Part shown: positions 8,441 through 17,368 of the stretch, piece after piece
Numbering within the stretch: position 1 is the stretch's first letter
Layout: every line of letters begins with the position of its first letter
Origin: Pseudomonas sp. RIT409
GTDB lineage: Bacteria > Pseudomonadota > Gammaproteobacteria > Pseudomonadales > Pseudomonadaceae
Assembly: GCF_003052515.2 (NCBI RefSeq)
Contig: NZ_QARE02000020.1
Span: forward strand, 41,052 to 105,051
Length of the DNA: 64,000 bases
Direction of reading: 5' to 3'
Made by a program: the position numbers and the translations under genes
Notes under the pieces: model-generated
Seen by the model: the letters and a program-made list of their open reading frames with translations, nothing else
Told to the model about the DNA's origin: nothing
Database searches by the model: none

Positions 8441-10156
8441 ATGCGTGCGCTTGCTCCTCTGGCCCTGACCCTCCTGCTGACCGCCTGCGGTGACGGCGAA
8501 TCACTGCTGCCCCCAGACGCACGCCTGCCCGACGGCGGTCGCTACCGTGGCGACGTGGTCAATGGGGTTTTGCAAGGCCAAGGCCGTATCGACTATCCCA
8601 ATGGCAGTTGGTACGCCGGCACGTTCAAGAACGGGCAATGGAATGGCCAGGGCGAATGGCACGCCAGCAACGGCGACGTCTATAAGGGCGGCTTTCAGGA
8701 CGGTCTTTTTCACGGCCAGGGCACGCTGACCACCAGCGCCGGAACCTACGTCGGCGGCTACAAGCTGGGACGGCGCGATGGCGAAGGCACCCTTAAAGAG
8801 CATGGCATGAGCTACCGGGGTGAATTCAAGGCGGACCTTTACGACGGCCTGGGCCACTTGGAATTGGAGGACGGTAGCGAATACCAAGGTCAATTCGCTC
8901 ACGGCAAACCCAATGGCGAGGGCCAGCGCAGCGACGCAGCAGGCAATCAATTCAGTGGCAAGTTCGTCGATGGCCAGTTACAAGGCACCGGCAATTTCAA
9001 CAGCGCCGATGGCGATCAATACGTCGGAGGCTTTCACGATAACCAGTTGAGCGGCCATGGGCGCTACGAAAATGCCGACGGCGACGTGTGGTCCGGCGAG
9101 TTCAAGGAAGGCGCATTCACGGGCAAAGGCGAGCTGATCGGCACGGACGGGACCCAGTACCAAGGGCAGTTCCGCAATTGGCGTTTCTCGGGCGAAGGTC
9201 GCCTCAAGCTGCCGGACGGCAGCCTGTACGTCGGCCGATTCGAGAATGACAATTATGACGGCGCGGGGGTACTCACCACACCCGACGGCAGCGTGCAGAG
9301 CGGCACCTGGTCCAATGGCCAACGGGTGCGTGATGCATCGGGCCGGTTGTTGCCCGACCCTCTGGAGGTCGGTTTGCTCGCACAGGGCCCGCTGATGGAA
9401 AAGGCGCTGGCCGCGGTTCCGGCATCCACACCCGCCACCGAGCTGTACAGCCTAGTCGTGGGTGGCGACGGCAAACAGAGCGTATTCCTGCGTGAAGCCG
9501 ACTACGTCAACAAACTGCTGGCCACCCGCTTTGGTGCAATGGGGCAGATCACCTTGGTCAACCACCGCGACCACATGGCCGACCGGCCGCTGGCGACCCG
9601 AGAAAACATCAAACGCGCCGTGCAGACCCTCGCTCAGCGCAGCGGCCCCGAAGATCTGGTCTTCATCTACCTCACTAGCCACGGTACCCATGACCATGAG
9701 TTGGTACTGGATCAACCCCGCCTTGAGCTTTCGGATCTGCCTGCCGACGAAATGGCTGCCGTGCTGGCCCCGCTCAAGAATCGCGACAAGATCGTGGTGA
9801 TTTCCGCCTGTTATTCCGGGGGCTTCATCCCGGCACTCAAGGACGAGAAAACCCTGGTCATCACGGCGTCGCGACAGGATCGGGTGTCCTTCGGGTGCTC
9901 GGAAGAAGCGGATTTCACCTACTTCGGCGAGGCCTTGTTCGGCAAGGCGCTGGTCGAGACCGACGACCTGCAACAGGCGTTCAATGACGCAAGAGTCATC
10001 GTGGCAAAACGCGAGATCGAGGAAAACTTCGAAGCGTCAGAGCCGCAAATCTGGGCCCCCAAAGGCGTGCTCGCGCACTGGCAGAAGTTGCGCAAGAGTC
10101 AGGCGGAGCGGGCGTTGAATACCGTGGCTATCGATAAGAACCTGCACCATCCCTAG
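8441..10156 (+). CDS. MORN-repeat lipoprotein with C13 (legumain/caspase-like) peptidase domain
   Basis: A 571-residue predicted lipoprotein. The signal peptide ends in a lipobox (LLLTAC, Cys16). Eleven or twelve MORN repeats follow (about residues 28-300), each of roughly 23 residues on the pattern YxGxFxxGxxxGxGxxxxxDG. The C-terminal half (about 325-555) matches the peptidase C13 family, with the catalytic dyad His414 in YLTSHGTH and Cys457 in SACYSGG. An upstream ATG at 8390 is in frame, but the start at 8441 gives a clean signal peptide and has GGGA upstream. MORN repeats usually bind membranes or lipids, so a membrane-anchored protease is expected in the envelope. Substrate unknown. Confidence 0.88.
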   Translation: MRALAPLALTLLLTACGDGESLLPPDARLPDGGRYRGDVVNGVLQGQGRIDYPNGSWYAGTFKNGQWNGQGEWHASNGDVYKGGFQDGLFHGQGTLTTSAGTYVGGYKLGRRDGEGTLKEHGMSYRGEFKADLYDGLGHLELEDGSEYQGQFAHGKPNGEGQRSDAAGNQFSGKFVDGQLQGTGNFNSADGDQYVGGFHDNQLSGHGRYENADGDVWSGEFKEGAFTGKGELIGTDGTQYQGQFRNWRFSGEGRLKLPDGSLYVGRFENDNYDGAGVLTTPDGSVQSGTWSNGQRVRDASGRLLPDPLEVGLLAQGPLMEKALAAVPASTPATELYSLVVGGDGKQSVFLREADYVNKLLATRFGAMGQITLVNHRDHMADRPLATRENIKRAVQTLAQRSGPEDLVFIYLTSHGTHDHELVLDQPRLELSDLPADEMAAVLAPLKNRDKIVVISACYSGGFIPALKDEKTLVITASRQDRVSFGCSEEADFTYFGEALFGKALVETDDLQQAFNDARVIVAKREIEENFEASEPQIWAPKGVLAHWQKLRKSQAERALNTVAIDKNLHHP

Positions 10157-10361
10157 CGGCACGGCACGCGTTCAGCAGCACGTGGGTGCAACGCACGCTC
10201 GGCAGTGCGAAGCCTGCGGGGGCGTAAAGCCAAAGCGTAACGGTGCACCGCCATGAAGATTTGCGAAGATTTGTGAAACCCGCTGCGCTACCCGGCAGTC
10301 TGTTGCGTTAGAGCGCCTATGCTTGTGTCGTAGCCTGTGTTGTATCAGGGGGGTGGAAAAC

Positions 10362-11003
10362 ATGTACTTGACGCCGCAACACATTCTGCTGGCCGGGGCG
10401 ACGGGGTTGACCGGGGAGCATCTGCTCGACCGCCTGCTCAATGAGCCGACCGTCAGCCGGGTCTTGGCTCCCAGCCGTCGTCCTCTGGCTGACCATCCTC
10501 ATCTGGAAAACCCCGTGGGTGATTTCACATCCCTGCTGGCGGAACTGGGTGGGCGCGTGGATATCGCCTTTTGCTGCCTGGGCAGCACGATCAAGCAGGC
10601 AGGCTCGCAGGACGCCTTCCGTGCCGTCGACAAGGACATGGTGGTGGCCTTTGGCAAACGCGCTCGCGAGTTGGGTGCAAGGCATCTTTTGGTGGTCAGC
10701 GCGGTCAACGCCGACCCTGAATCGAGCATTTTTTACAGCCGTGTCAAAGGCGAAATGGAGCAAGCGCTCAGGGACCAGGACTGGCCTCAGTTGACCATCG
10801 CGCGCCCTTCGCTGTTGATCGGCGAGCGGCAGGACCAACGACTGGTCGAGCAGATCGCGGCGCCGATCGCCAAGCTGATCCCGGGCAAATACGGTGGCAT
10901 CGAAGCCTGTCAGCTGGCTCGCGCCCTGTGGCGCCTTGCGCTGGAGGAGCAGGACGGGGTGAGGATCGTCGAGTCGGATGAGCTGCGGCGGTTGGGCAAA
11001 TGA
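10362..11003 (+). CDS. Atypical short-chain NAD(P)-binding oxidoreductase
   Basis: A 213-residue Rossmann protein of the NAD(P)H-binding, NmrA-like/HTATIP2 type. The dinucleotide motif ILLAGATGLTGEHLLD is at the N-terminus, and the middle carries IAFCCLGSTIKQAGS and LLVVSAVNADPESSIFYSRVKGEME, where a Tyr-x-x-x-Lys pair (YSRVK) could be catalytic. The ATG at 10362 follows GGGGGTGG and is preferred over an upstream in-frame start. Members of this family are often annotated nucleoside-diphosphate-sugar epimerases, but the substrate is unknown. The upstream 205-base gap shows no clear feature. Confidence 0.85.
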   Translation: MYLTPQHILLAGATGLTGEHLLDRLLNEPTVSRVLAPSRRPLADHPHLENPVGDFTSLLAELGGRVDIAFCCLGSTIKQAGSQDAFRAVDKDMVVAFGKRARELGARHLLVVSAVNADPESSIFYSRVKGEMEQALRDQDWPQLTIARPSLLIGERQDQRLVEQIAAPIAKLIPGKYGGIEACQLARALWRLALEEQDGVRIVESDELRRLGK

Positions 11004-11083
11004 GCCGATCCGATGCGCCCAGGCATCATGGAGGGGTAGCCGCTCGCGAATACCCCGCCCAAGTGCTGCGTTGGCCTGGGACG

Positions 11084-11374
11084 CTAGATCCCACCCGTCG
11101 CCTGATACCCCACACCCAATGCCGTCAGCACCGATAACGGCAACAGCACCGTATCGAGCAACGCACTGCCCGGCAGATCCAGCAAAGGGTATTTCGGCGC
11201 TTCGGCGCCGAAGCGATCCTTCTCGCAACAACCCCCTCGAATCGCATAAAGATCCAACCGCGTTCCGGAATAGATCACCGGCGCGCCCGGTTGATTGGCG
11301 TCGAGGGTCCGAACGGTCGAACAGCCCGTCGCCAGCAGCAAGCCGAGGGTGAGGACAAAGAGTTTCTTATTCAT
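11084..11374 (-). CDS. YceK/YidQ family (DUF1375) lipoprotein
   Basis: A 96-residue predicted outer-envelope lipoprotein. The signal peptide MNKKLFVLTLGLLLATGC ends in a lipobox with Cys18. The mature part carries the family segments PVIYSGTRLDLYAI and PKYPLLDLPGSALLDTVLLPLSVL. The family function is not known. Its start overlaps the last bases of ubiX on the same strand (11367-11374), so it is probably expressed as the tail of the mpl-ubiX operon. Confidence 0.88.
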   Translation of the reverse strand: MNKKLFVLTLGLLLATGCSTVRTLDANQPGAPVIYSGTRLDLYAIRGGCCEKDRFGAEAPKYPLLDLPGSALLDTVLLPLSVLTALGVGYQATGGI

Positions 11375-11996
11375 CGGCGCCGTAATGGTGTTCGCCCCAC
11401 CGCGGGAGCATGTCTTGAGGAATGTTCAGCAGATTGAGGATCCGCGCCACGACGAAATCCACCAGATCGTCGATGGTCTGCGGCTGATGGTAGAAGCCGG
11501 GCGCCGCTGGAAGAATCACTGCACCCAGATTCGACAGCTTCAGCATGTTCTCCAGGTGAATGCTGGAGAACGGTGCCTCGCGAGGCACCAGGATCAACTG
11601 CCGGCGCTCTTTGAGCGTGACGTCTGCAGCTCGCTCGATCAGGTTGTTGCAGGCGCCAGTGGCGATGGCTGACAACGTGCCCGTCGAACACGGCACGACG
11701 ACCATCGCCGCCGGGGAACCCGAGCCAGAGGCGACAGGCGACATCCAGTCCTCTTTGCCATATACCCTGATCTGCCCATCGGCTGCGCCGGTGTACTCCG
11801 TCAGAAAAGCCTGCATCATCTGCGGCTTGGGAGGCAGCGTCACGTCGGTTTCCGTCGCCATCACCAGTTGCGCGGCCTTGGAAATCAGGAAATGCACCTC
11901 GCGGTCCTCGCGCACCAGACAGTCCAGCAAGCGCAGGCCGTATTGCGCGCCGGACGCGCCGGTCATGGCCAGGGTGATGCGTTCCGGGCCGCTCAT
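11367..11996 (-). CDS. ubiX: Flavin prenyltransferase UbiX
   Basis: Makes prenylated FMN from FMN and dimethylallyl phosphate, the cofactor needed by the UbiD decarboxylase in ubiquinone synthesis. The 209-residue form beginning MSGPERITLAMTGASGAQYGL (ATG at 11996) matches the family; the open frame upstream belongs to the antisense of mpl. Recognisable parts are the GASGAQYG flavin loop, a VVVPCSTGTLSAIATGACNNLIERA segment split around residues 100-125, and LVPREAPFSSIHLENM. Its start overlaps the mpl stop by four bases (ATGA), showing coupling. Confidence 0.95.
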   Translation of the reverse strand: MSGPERITLAMTGASGAQYGLRLLDCLVREDREVHFLISKAAQLVMATETDVTLPPKPQMMQAFLTEYTGAADGQIRVYGKEDWMSPVASGSGSPAAMVVVPCSTGTLSAIATGACNNLIERAADVTLKERRQLILVPREAPFSSIHLENMLKLSNLGAVILPAAPGFYHQPQTIDDLVDFVVARILNLLNIPQDMLPRWGEHHYGADE

Positions 11997-13342
11997 TTCA
12001 GCGCCCCGGCCAGCTTCCCGTGCAATCCGCCAAAGCCACCGTTGCTCATGATCACGATATGCGTGCCGGGCTGTGCCTGGCGTTTGACCTGCTCGATGAT
12101 GGCGTCCAGCGAGTCGCAGACCACAGAAGGCGTTTTGCACAAGGCCGCCGTGGCCGCCAGGTCCCAACCCAGATTCGCCGGAGCGTACCAGACCACCTGA
12201 TCTGCCTGATCGACGCTTTCCGGCAAGCCGTCTCGGTGCGCGCCCAGCTTCATGGAATTGGAGCGTGGCTCGACGATGGCGATGATCGGCGCATCACCGA
12301 CTTTCTTGCGCAAGCCGTCCAGCGTGGTGGCGATGGCGGTCGGGTGATGGGCAAAGTCGTCATACAGGGTGATGCCGCGCACTTCAGCGACTTTCTCCAT
12401 GCGCCGCTTCACGCTCTTGAACGCGCTGAGGGCTTGCACACCCTGCTGCGGCACCACACCCACGTGGCGAGCGGCTGCCAGTGTGGCCAACGCGTTGGCT
12501 ACGTTGTGCTGACCGGTCATGCCCCAGTCGACCACACCTTGCGCCACACCTTCGAACCAGACTTCGAACCTGGAGCCGTCTTCGCTCAGCAACTTCGCCT
12601 GCCATTGGCCACCCTGGCCGGTGGTCTGCACCGGGGTCCAGCACCCCATGGCGATCACCCGCTCCAGGGCGGGCTCGGTGGTCGGGTGAATGACCAGGCC
12701 CTCGCTCGGGATCGTACGCACGAGGTGGTGGAACTGCCGCTCGATGGCCGGCAGATCAGGAAAAATGTCCGCGTGGTCGAATTCCAGGTTATTGAGGATC
12801 GCGGTGCGCGGGCCGTAATGGACGAATTTCGAGCGTTTGTCGAAGAAGGCGCTGTCGTACTCGTCGGCCTCGACCACGAAAAACGGCGTGTCGCCCAGAC
12901 GTGCAGAGACGGAGAAGTTCTGCGGCACGCCCCCGATCAAAAACCCCGGAGCCATCCCGGCATGTTCCAGCACCCAGGCGAGCATGCTGCTGGTGGTGGT
13001 CTTGCCGTGGGTGCCGGCCACCGCCAGTACCCAGCGCCCGCGTAGCACATGGTCAGCCAGCCATTGCGGGCCGGATACGTAGGGCAACCCCTTGTTCAGC
13101 ACGTATTCGACTGCCGGGTTGCCTCGCGACATGGCGTTACCGACGACCACCAGATCCGGAGCCGGGTCCAGGTGGGCAGGGTCATACCCCTGCATCAGCT
13201 CAATGCCCTGCGCCTCGAGCTGCGTGCTCATCGGGGGGTAGACGTTGGCGTCGGAGCCGGTGACTTTATGGCCCAGGTCCTTGGCGAGAACCGCCAACGA
13301 GCCCATGAATGTGCCGCAGATACCCAGAATATGAATGTGCAT
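11993..13342 (-). CDS. mpl: UDP-N-acetylmuramate:L-Ala-gamma-D-Glu-meso-DAP ligase
   Basis: Murein-recycling ligase that attaches the recovered tripeptide to UDP-MurNAc. The 449-residue Mur-ligase protein starts MHIHILGICGTFMGSLAVLA, distinguishing it from MurC. It has the ATP loop GTHGKTTTSSML at about residues 110-121, the YDDFAHHPTAI motif of Mur ligases, and VEPRSNSMKLG near residue 360. The ATG at 13342 is preceded by AGAGG. ubiX follows with an overlapping ATGA. Length and motifs are complete. Confidence 0.96.
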   Translation of the reverse strand: MHIHILGICGTFMGSLAVLAKDLGHKVTGSDANVYPPMSTQLEAQGIELMQGYDPAHLDPAPDLVVVGNAMSRGNPAVEYVLNKGLPYVSGPQWLADHVLRGRWVLAVAGTHGKTTTSSMLAWVLEHAGMAPGFLIGGVPQNFSVSARLGDTPFFVVEADEYDSAFFDKRSKFVHYGPRTAILNNLEFDHADIFPDLPAIERQFHHLVRTIPSEGLVIHPTTEPALERVIAMGCWTPVQTTGQGGQWQAKLLSEDGSRFEVWFEGVAQGVVDWGMTGQHNVANALATLAAARHVGVVPQQGVQALSAFKSVKRRMEKVAEVRGITLYDDFAHHPTAIATTLDGLRKKVGDAPIIAIVEPRSNSMKLGAHRDGLPESVDQADQVVWYAPANLGWDLAATAALCKTPSVVCDSLDAIIEQVKRQAQPGTHIVIMSNGGFGGLHGKLAGALK

Positions 13343-13448
13343 GACCGACCTCTTAAAACATTCGCGCAGGTTAGCTTAGAGAGAGTCGGTTCGCACAGTT
13401 CAATTGCCGCTCCGCACGGCAGACGTCTTCGCCCGGCGTCAGGCGCGG

Positions 13449-15356
13449 CTAACGTGAAATCCCATGCTTGCGCAGCTTGCGATAGAGCGTATTGCGGCTG
13501 ACCCCCAGCGCCTCAGCCGCGTGAGTCATGTGCCAGCGCCGTGCTTCGAGGGCCCTGATCAATGCCGCACGCTCGGCGCACTCCAACGGGGAATCGGCTT
13601 CGGTGGGGCGCGGCGCCGACCGTTGACGAACGGCAGACGGCAAATCGGACAGCTCGATTCGTTCGTCCTCGCACAGCGCGGCCAGTGTTCGCAGGACATT
13701 GCGCATTTGCCGCACGTTGCCCGGCCAACTGAAATCCAGCAGCGCCTGCCTGGCTTCGGGATCGAGCGTCACCGGATGACCACCTGATTCTTCTTTCAGC
13801 AAAAAATCCAGCAATTGCGACTTGTCACTGCGCTCACGCAGCGACGGCAGCGCGACTTCCAGCCCGTTGAGGCGGTAGAAGAGGTCTTCACGGAACGTGC
13901 CGCCTTCTACCCTTTCCAACAGATTCCGGTGAGTGGCGCTGATGATGCGCACGTCGATGGGCTGAGGTTCGCCGCCGATGGGCACCACCAGCCGGTCCTC
14001 CAATACCCGTAGCAGCCGGGTTTGCAAGGCCACCGGCATGTCGCCGATTTCATCCAGAAACAACGTGCCGCCATCGGCCTGCTGCAATTTACCGCTCATG
14101 CCTTCTTTGCGGGCACCGGTAAAGCTGCCGCCACGGTAGCCGAACAGTTCGCTCTCGATCAGATTTTCGGGAATCGCCGCACAATTGAGCGCCACGAAGG
14201 GCTTGCCCGCACGTTGACTGGCTTGATGCACAGCCTTGGCGAATGCCTCTTTGCCCGATCCTGTCTCGCCGTTGATCAGCAGAGGGATGTCGCGCTCGAA
14301 GACTTTCAATGCCCGACACAAGGCGCTGCGAAGCGCAGGATCCTCCAGGCACACGCCGCTTGGCGCCGGCACCTCACCACGCTGACCCACAGCCGCAGGC
14401 GGCATGACCTTCAATACGGATCGCGTTTGGCCCCGCAGCACCGCGAAAAATCCTCGGCCGTCGCGCGTACGCAATGGCCAGCCAGCGGCAGCAGTTGGAG
14501 ACGCTCGACTCAACAAGTCATCTAGCGAGCATTCGAACAGCGCTTCGACAGGCTGCCCCACCAGCTCCACGGGCCCTACGCTCAACAGGTTCAACGCGCT
14601 CTGGTTCAGCGCCATCACCCGCCCGTCGCCATCGAAGGCCAGCAAGCCCTCGCTGAACAACCCGACCGAGCCCGCCTGGAGGTGAAAACGCAGCAACCAT
14701 TGGTCCTCGAAATGACGCAGGAAGTAGCTGTTTTCAATCATTTTGGCCGAGAGGTTTACCAGCGCCATGGTGTGAAACTGGCTCTGGCGAGACACGTCAT
14801 GGCGCGCCGAGGACACATCGAGCACTGCCAACAGCTCGCCATGTGGATCGAATACCGGGCTGGCGGAGCAGGTCAGCCCGGTGTGTCGGCCTCGAAAATG
14901 TTCGTCGCGATGGATCGTCACGGACTGGCGCTCCACTAGGCAGGTGCCGATGCCGTTAGTGCCCTCGCGCGACTCGCTCCAGTCCGCGCCGAGCCAGAGG
15001 CCCGCCCGTTCGAAGATTCGCCGCTCGCCAGGCTCAGTGACGCAGTTGAGGATCACGCCACGGTCGTCTGTCAGCAGCACGGCGTGGCCGCCGGAGAGCT
15101 GGCGATGCAGGCTGTTCATTTCGCTTCCCGCGATGCTCAGTACCTGCCGCAGTCGCTGGCGGCTTTCCAACACCCGAGCATGTTCCAGCACAGTAGGGGC
15201 CATGGGTTGGGCGGGATCGAGATGATAATCCTCAAGGCAGCGCGTCCACGACCGGGCGATGGAAGGATCGGCGCCAGGTCCATAACGATGATTGGCCTTG
15301 CCTTGAGTGACGGTCAGGACCTGTTGGGCATGTCGAGTCAGGTGGTTGCTGGGCAC
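13449..15356 (-). CDS. Sigma-54-dependent activator, AcoR/EatR-like
   Basis: A 635-residue enhancer-binding protein. Residues about 60-220 form a GAF-type sensor, about 225-310 a PAS-like region, and about 325-550 the AAA+ domain with Walker A GETGSGKE, the sigma-54 contact loop as GSFTGA (Ala to Ser at the second position) and Walker B GGTLFLDEIGDMP. A Fis-type helix-turn-helix closes the protein (HAAEALGVSRNTLYRKL). The start is a GTG at 15356 after a GGGGGAAG. It is divergent from an aldehyde dehydrogenase that carries a -24/-12 promoter, so that gene is its likely target. By synteny it resembles the PAO1 ethanolamine regulator EatR (PA4021); the effector here is unknown. Confidence 0.9.
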   Translation of the reverse strand: MPSNHLTRHAQQVLTVTQGKANHRYGPGADPSIARSWTRCLEDYHLDPAQPMAPTVLEHARVLESRQRLRQVLSIAGSEMNSLHRQLSGGHAVLLTDDRGVILNCVTEPGERRIFERAGLWLGADWSESREGTNGIGTCLVERQSVTIHRDEHFRGRHTGLTCSASPVFDPHGELLAVLDVSSARHDVSRQSQFHTMALVNLSAKMIENSYFLRHFEDQWLLRFHLQAGSVGLFSEGLLAFDGDGRVMALNQSALNLLSVGPVELVGQPVEALFECSLDDLLSRASPTAAAGWPLRTRDGRGFFAVLRGQTRSVLKVMPPAAVGQRGEVPAPSGVCLEDPALRSALCRALKVFERDIPLLINGETGSGKEAFAKAVHQASQRAGKPFVALNCAAIPENLIESELFGYRGGSFTGARKEGMSGKLQQADGGTLFLDEIGDMPVALQTRLLRVLEDRLVVPIGGEPQPIDVRIISATHRNLLERVEGGTFREDLFYRLNGLEVALPSLRERSDKSQLLDFLLKEESGGHPVTLDPEARQALLDFSWPGNVRQMRNVLRTLAALCEDERIELSDLPSAVRQRSAPRPTEADSPLECAERAALIRALEARRWHMTHAAEALGVSRNTLYRKLRKHGISR

Positions 15357-15477
15357 TTTTTATTCTTCCCCCGCTGCATTGCCAATCAGCATCCTCCTCA
15401 CCTTGGGTCATTGCAATGCTCCCAAAGGCTCAACCCAGATCGCTGTCCCAGATTCGATACAAAGTGTCACGCTTCCC

Positions 15478-15495
15478 TGTGCCAGGGTTGGCACA
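15478..15495. promoter_or_regulatory. Candidate upstream activator site (TGTGCC-N6-GGCACA)
   Basis: Perfect 6-bp inverted repeat spaced by AGGGTT, 65 bp upstream of the -24 element of the aldehyde dehydrogenase promoter and about 120 bp from the start codon of the divergent sigma-54 activator. Position and symmetry suit an enhancer-binding-protein site; the assignment is inference. Confidence 0.5.
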
Positions 15496-15558
15496 CACGC
15501 CCCTGCCGGACGTCTGAAATCCGGATGAACCCCCTGTAAAACAGCCACCATACGGCAG

Positions 15559-15574
15559 TGGCCCGCCCTTTGCT
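15559..15574 (+). promoter_or_regulatory. Sigma-54 (-24/-12) promoter of the aldehyde dehydrogenase
   Basis: TGGCCC-N5-TTTGCT with the invariant GG (15560-15561) and GC (15572-15573) exactly 10 bases apart, as required for RpoN promoters. Transcription should start near 15585, about 57 bases before the ATG at 15642. The divergent gene encodes a sigma-54 activator, which supports the call. Confidence 0.8.
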
Positions 15575-15641
15575 CTACGCTTTGATCAAGCGCAGCAGCG
15601 CGTTATCCCCGCACAATCACAAGAGCAAGGAGATATTCACC

Positions 15642-17162
15642 ATGCGTTATGCACACCCCGGTACTGAAGGCTCGATCGTGACCTTCAAGGCCAAATACGG
15701 TAACTACATCGGCGGCGAGTTCGTGCCTCCGGTCAAAGGCCAGTATTTTGAAAACACCTCGCCGATCACCGGCAAATTGATCGCAGAATTTCCTCGCTCC
15801 ACCGCCGAAGACATCGATAAGGCGCTTGACGCCGCCCATGCGGCTGCCGACGCGTGGGGCAAGACATCCGTTCAGGAGCGCTCGCTGGTTTTGCTGAAGA
15901 TCGCCGACCGCATCGAGCAGAATCTCGAACTGCTGGCCGTGACCGAAACCTGGGACAACGGTAAGGCCGTTCGTGAAACCCTCAACGCCGACATACCGCT
16001 GGCAGTGGATCATTTCCGCTATTTCGCCGGCGCACTCCGTGCTCAGGAAGGCAGCGCCGCCGAAATCGACGGCAACACGGTGGCGTACCACATTCACGAA
16101 CCGCTGGGCGTGGTCGGCCAGATCATCCCGTGGAACTTCCCACTGTTGATGGCCGCGTGGAAACTCGCACCCGCCCTCGCCGCCGGTAACTGCATCGTGC
16201 TCAAACCCGCCGAGCAAACCCCGCTGGGCATCAGTGTGCTCATGGAGCTGATCGGCGACCTGCTGCCCAAGGGCGTGCTCAATGTGGTGCAAGGCTATGG
16301 CCGTGAAGCCGGTGAGGCCCTGGCCAGTAGCAAGCGCATCGCCAAAATCGCCTTTACCGGCTCCACGCCGGTAGGGTCGCACATCATGAAACTGGCCGCG
16401 GACAGCATCATTCCGTCCACGGTCGAGCTGGGCGGCAAGTCGCCGAACATTTATTTCGAAGACGTGATGAGCGCCGAGCCGGAATTCATCGAGAAAGCCG
16501 CAGAAGGCGTCGTGCTGGCGTTCTTCAACCAGGGCGAAGTCTGCACCTGCCCTTCCCGCTGCCTGGTGCAGGAATCGATCTATCCGCAATTCATGGAAGC
16601 GGTGATGCAGAAGGTGCTGAAGATCAAGCGCGGCGACCCGCTGGATACCGACACCATGGTGGGCGCACAAGCCTCGCAGCAGCAGTTCGACAAGATCCTC
16701 TCGTACCTGGACATCGCGCAGGGCGAAGGGGCTGAGCTGTTGACCGGCGGCAAGGTGGAAAAACTGCAGGGCGACCTGGCGACCGGTTACTACATCCAAC
16801 CGACGTTGCTCAAAGGCAACAACAAAATGCGCGTCTTCCAAGAGGAAATCTTCGGCCCGGTGGTCAGCGTCACCACCTTCAAGGATGAGGCCGAGGCCAT
16901 CGCCATCGCCAACGACACAGAGTTCGGCCTCGGCGCCGGCGTATGGACCCGCGACATCAACCGCGCCTACCGCGTGGGGCGTGCCATCAAGGCCGGACGC
17001 GTCTGGACCAACTGCTACCACCTGTATCCGGCCCATGCGGCATTCGGGGGGTACAAAAAGTCCGGCGTGGGTCGCGAAACGCACAAAGTGGCCCTGGAAC
17101 ACTATCAACAGACCAAAAACCTGCTGGTGAGCTACGACACCCATCCGCTGGGCTTCTTCTGA
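15642..17162 (+). CDS. NAD-dependent aldehyde (acetaldehyde) dehydrogenase, ExaC-like
   Basis: A 506-residue aldehyde dehydrogenase that oxidises an aldehyde to the acid with NAD. Visible are the N-terminal YGNYIGGEFVPPV, IPWNFPLLMAAWKLAPALAA, the cofactor turn FTGSTPVG, the general-base Glu in ELGGKSPNIYF, and the nucleophilic Cys in NQGEVCTCPSRC. The start MRYAHPGTEGSIV is preceded by AAGGAGA; upstream frame is not coding. Family and promoter context (sigma-54) point to acetaldehyde from ethanol or ethanolamine, as for ExaC and the PAO1 gene PA4022. The usual ethanolamine permease and ammonia-lyase genes do not follow it here. Confidence 0.9.
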   Translation: MRYAHPGTEGSIVTFKAKYGNYIGGEFVPPVKGQYFENTSPITGKLIAEFPRSTAEDIDKALDAAHAAADAWGKTSVQERSLVLLKIADRIEQNLELLAVTETWDNGKAVRETLNADIPLAVDHFRYFAGALRAQEGSAAEIDGNTVAYHIHEPLGVVGQIIPWNFPLLMAAWKLAPALAAGNCIVLKPAEQTPLGISVLMELIGDLLPKGVLNVVQGYGREAGEALASSKRIAKIAFTGSTPVGSHIMKLAADSIIPSTVELGGKSPNIYFEDVMSAEPEFIEKAAEGVVLAFFNQGEVCTCPSRCLVQESIYPQFMEAVMQKVLKIKRGDPLDTDTMVGAQASQQQFDKILSYLDIAQGEGAELLTGGKVEKLQGDLATGYYIQPTLLKGNNKMRVFQEEIFGPVVSVTTFKDEAEAIAIANDTEFGLGAGVWTRDINRAYRVGRAIKAGRVWTNCYHLYPAHAAFGGYKKSGVGRETHKVALEHYQQTKNLLVSYDTHPLGFF

Positions 17163-17184
17163 TCCGGCGCCAATGCATCAAAGG

Positions 17185-17208
17185 ACGGCCTCTTCGGAGG
17201 CCGTTTTT
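17185..17208 (+). terminator. Rho-independent terminator of the aldehyde dehydrogenase
   Basis: Stem CGGCCTC / GAGGCCG around a TTCG tetraloop (17186-17203), followed by five T residues. It lies 24 bases after the stop codon. Confidence 0.9.
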
Positions 17209-17368
17209 CATCACTGTGCACGCTGAAGAGCGGTAGGCACATCGACGCCATCCCGCGGCTTTTGGATTGCGCTTTCTAAACCGCTTAGGCACAGTCGAAA
17301 CGGTCTGTCCCCGTGCCAGTCGCGCCCTCCCCTGTTCATGCATTGCACAATGAAGCTGAGGCCCAACC

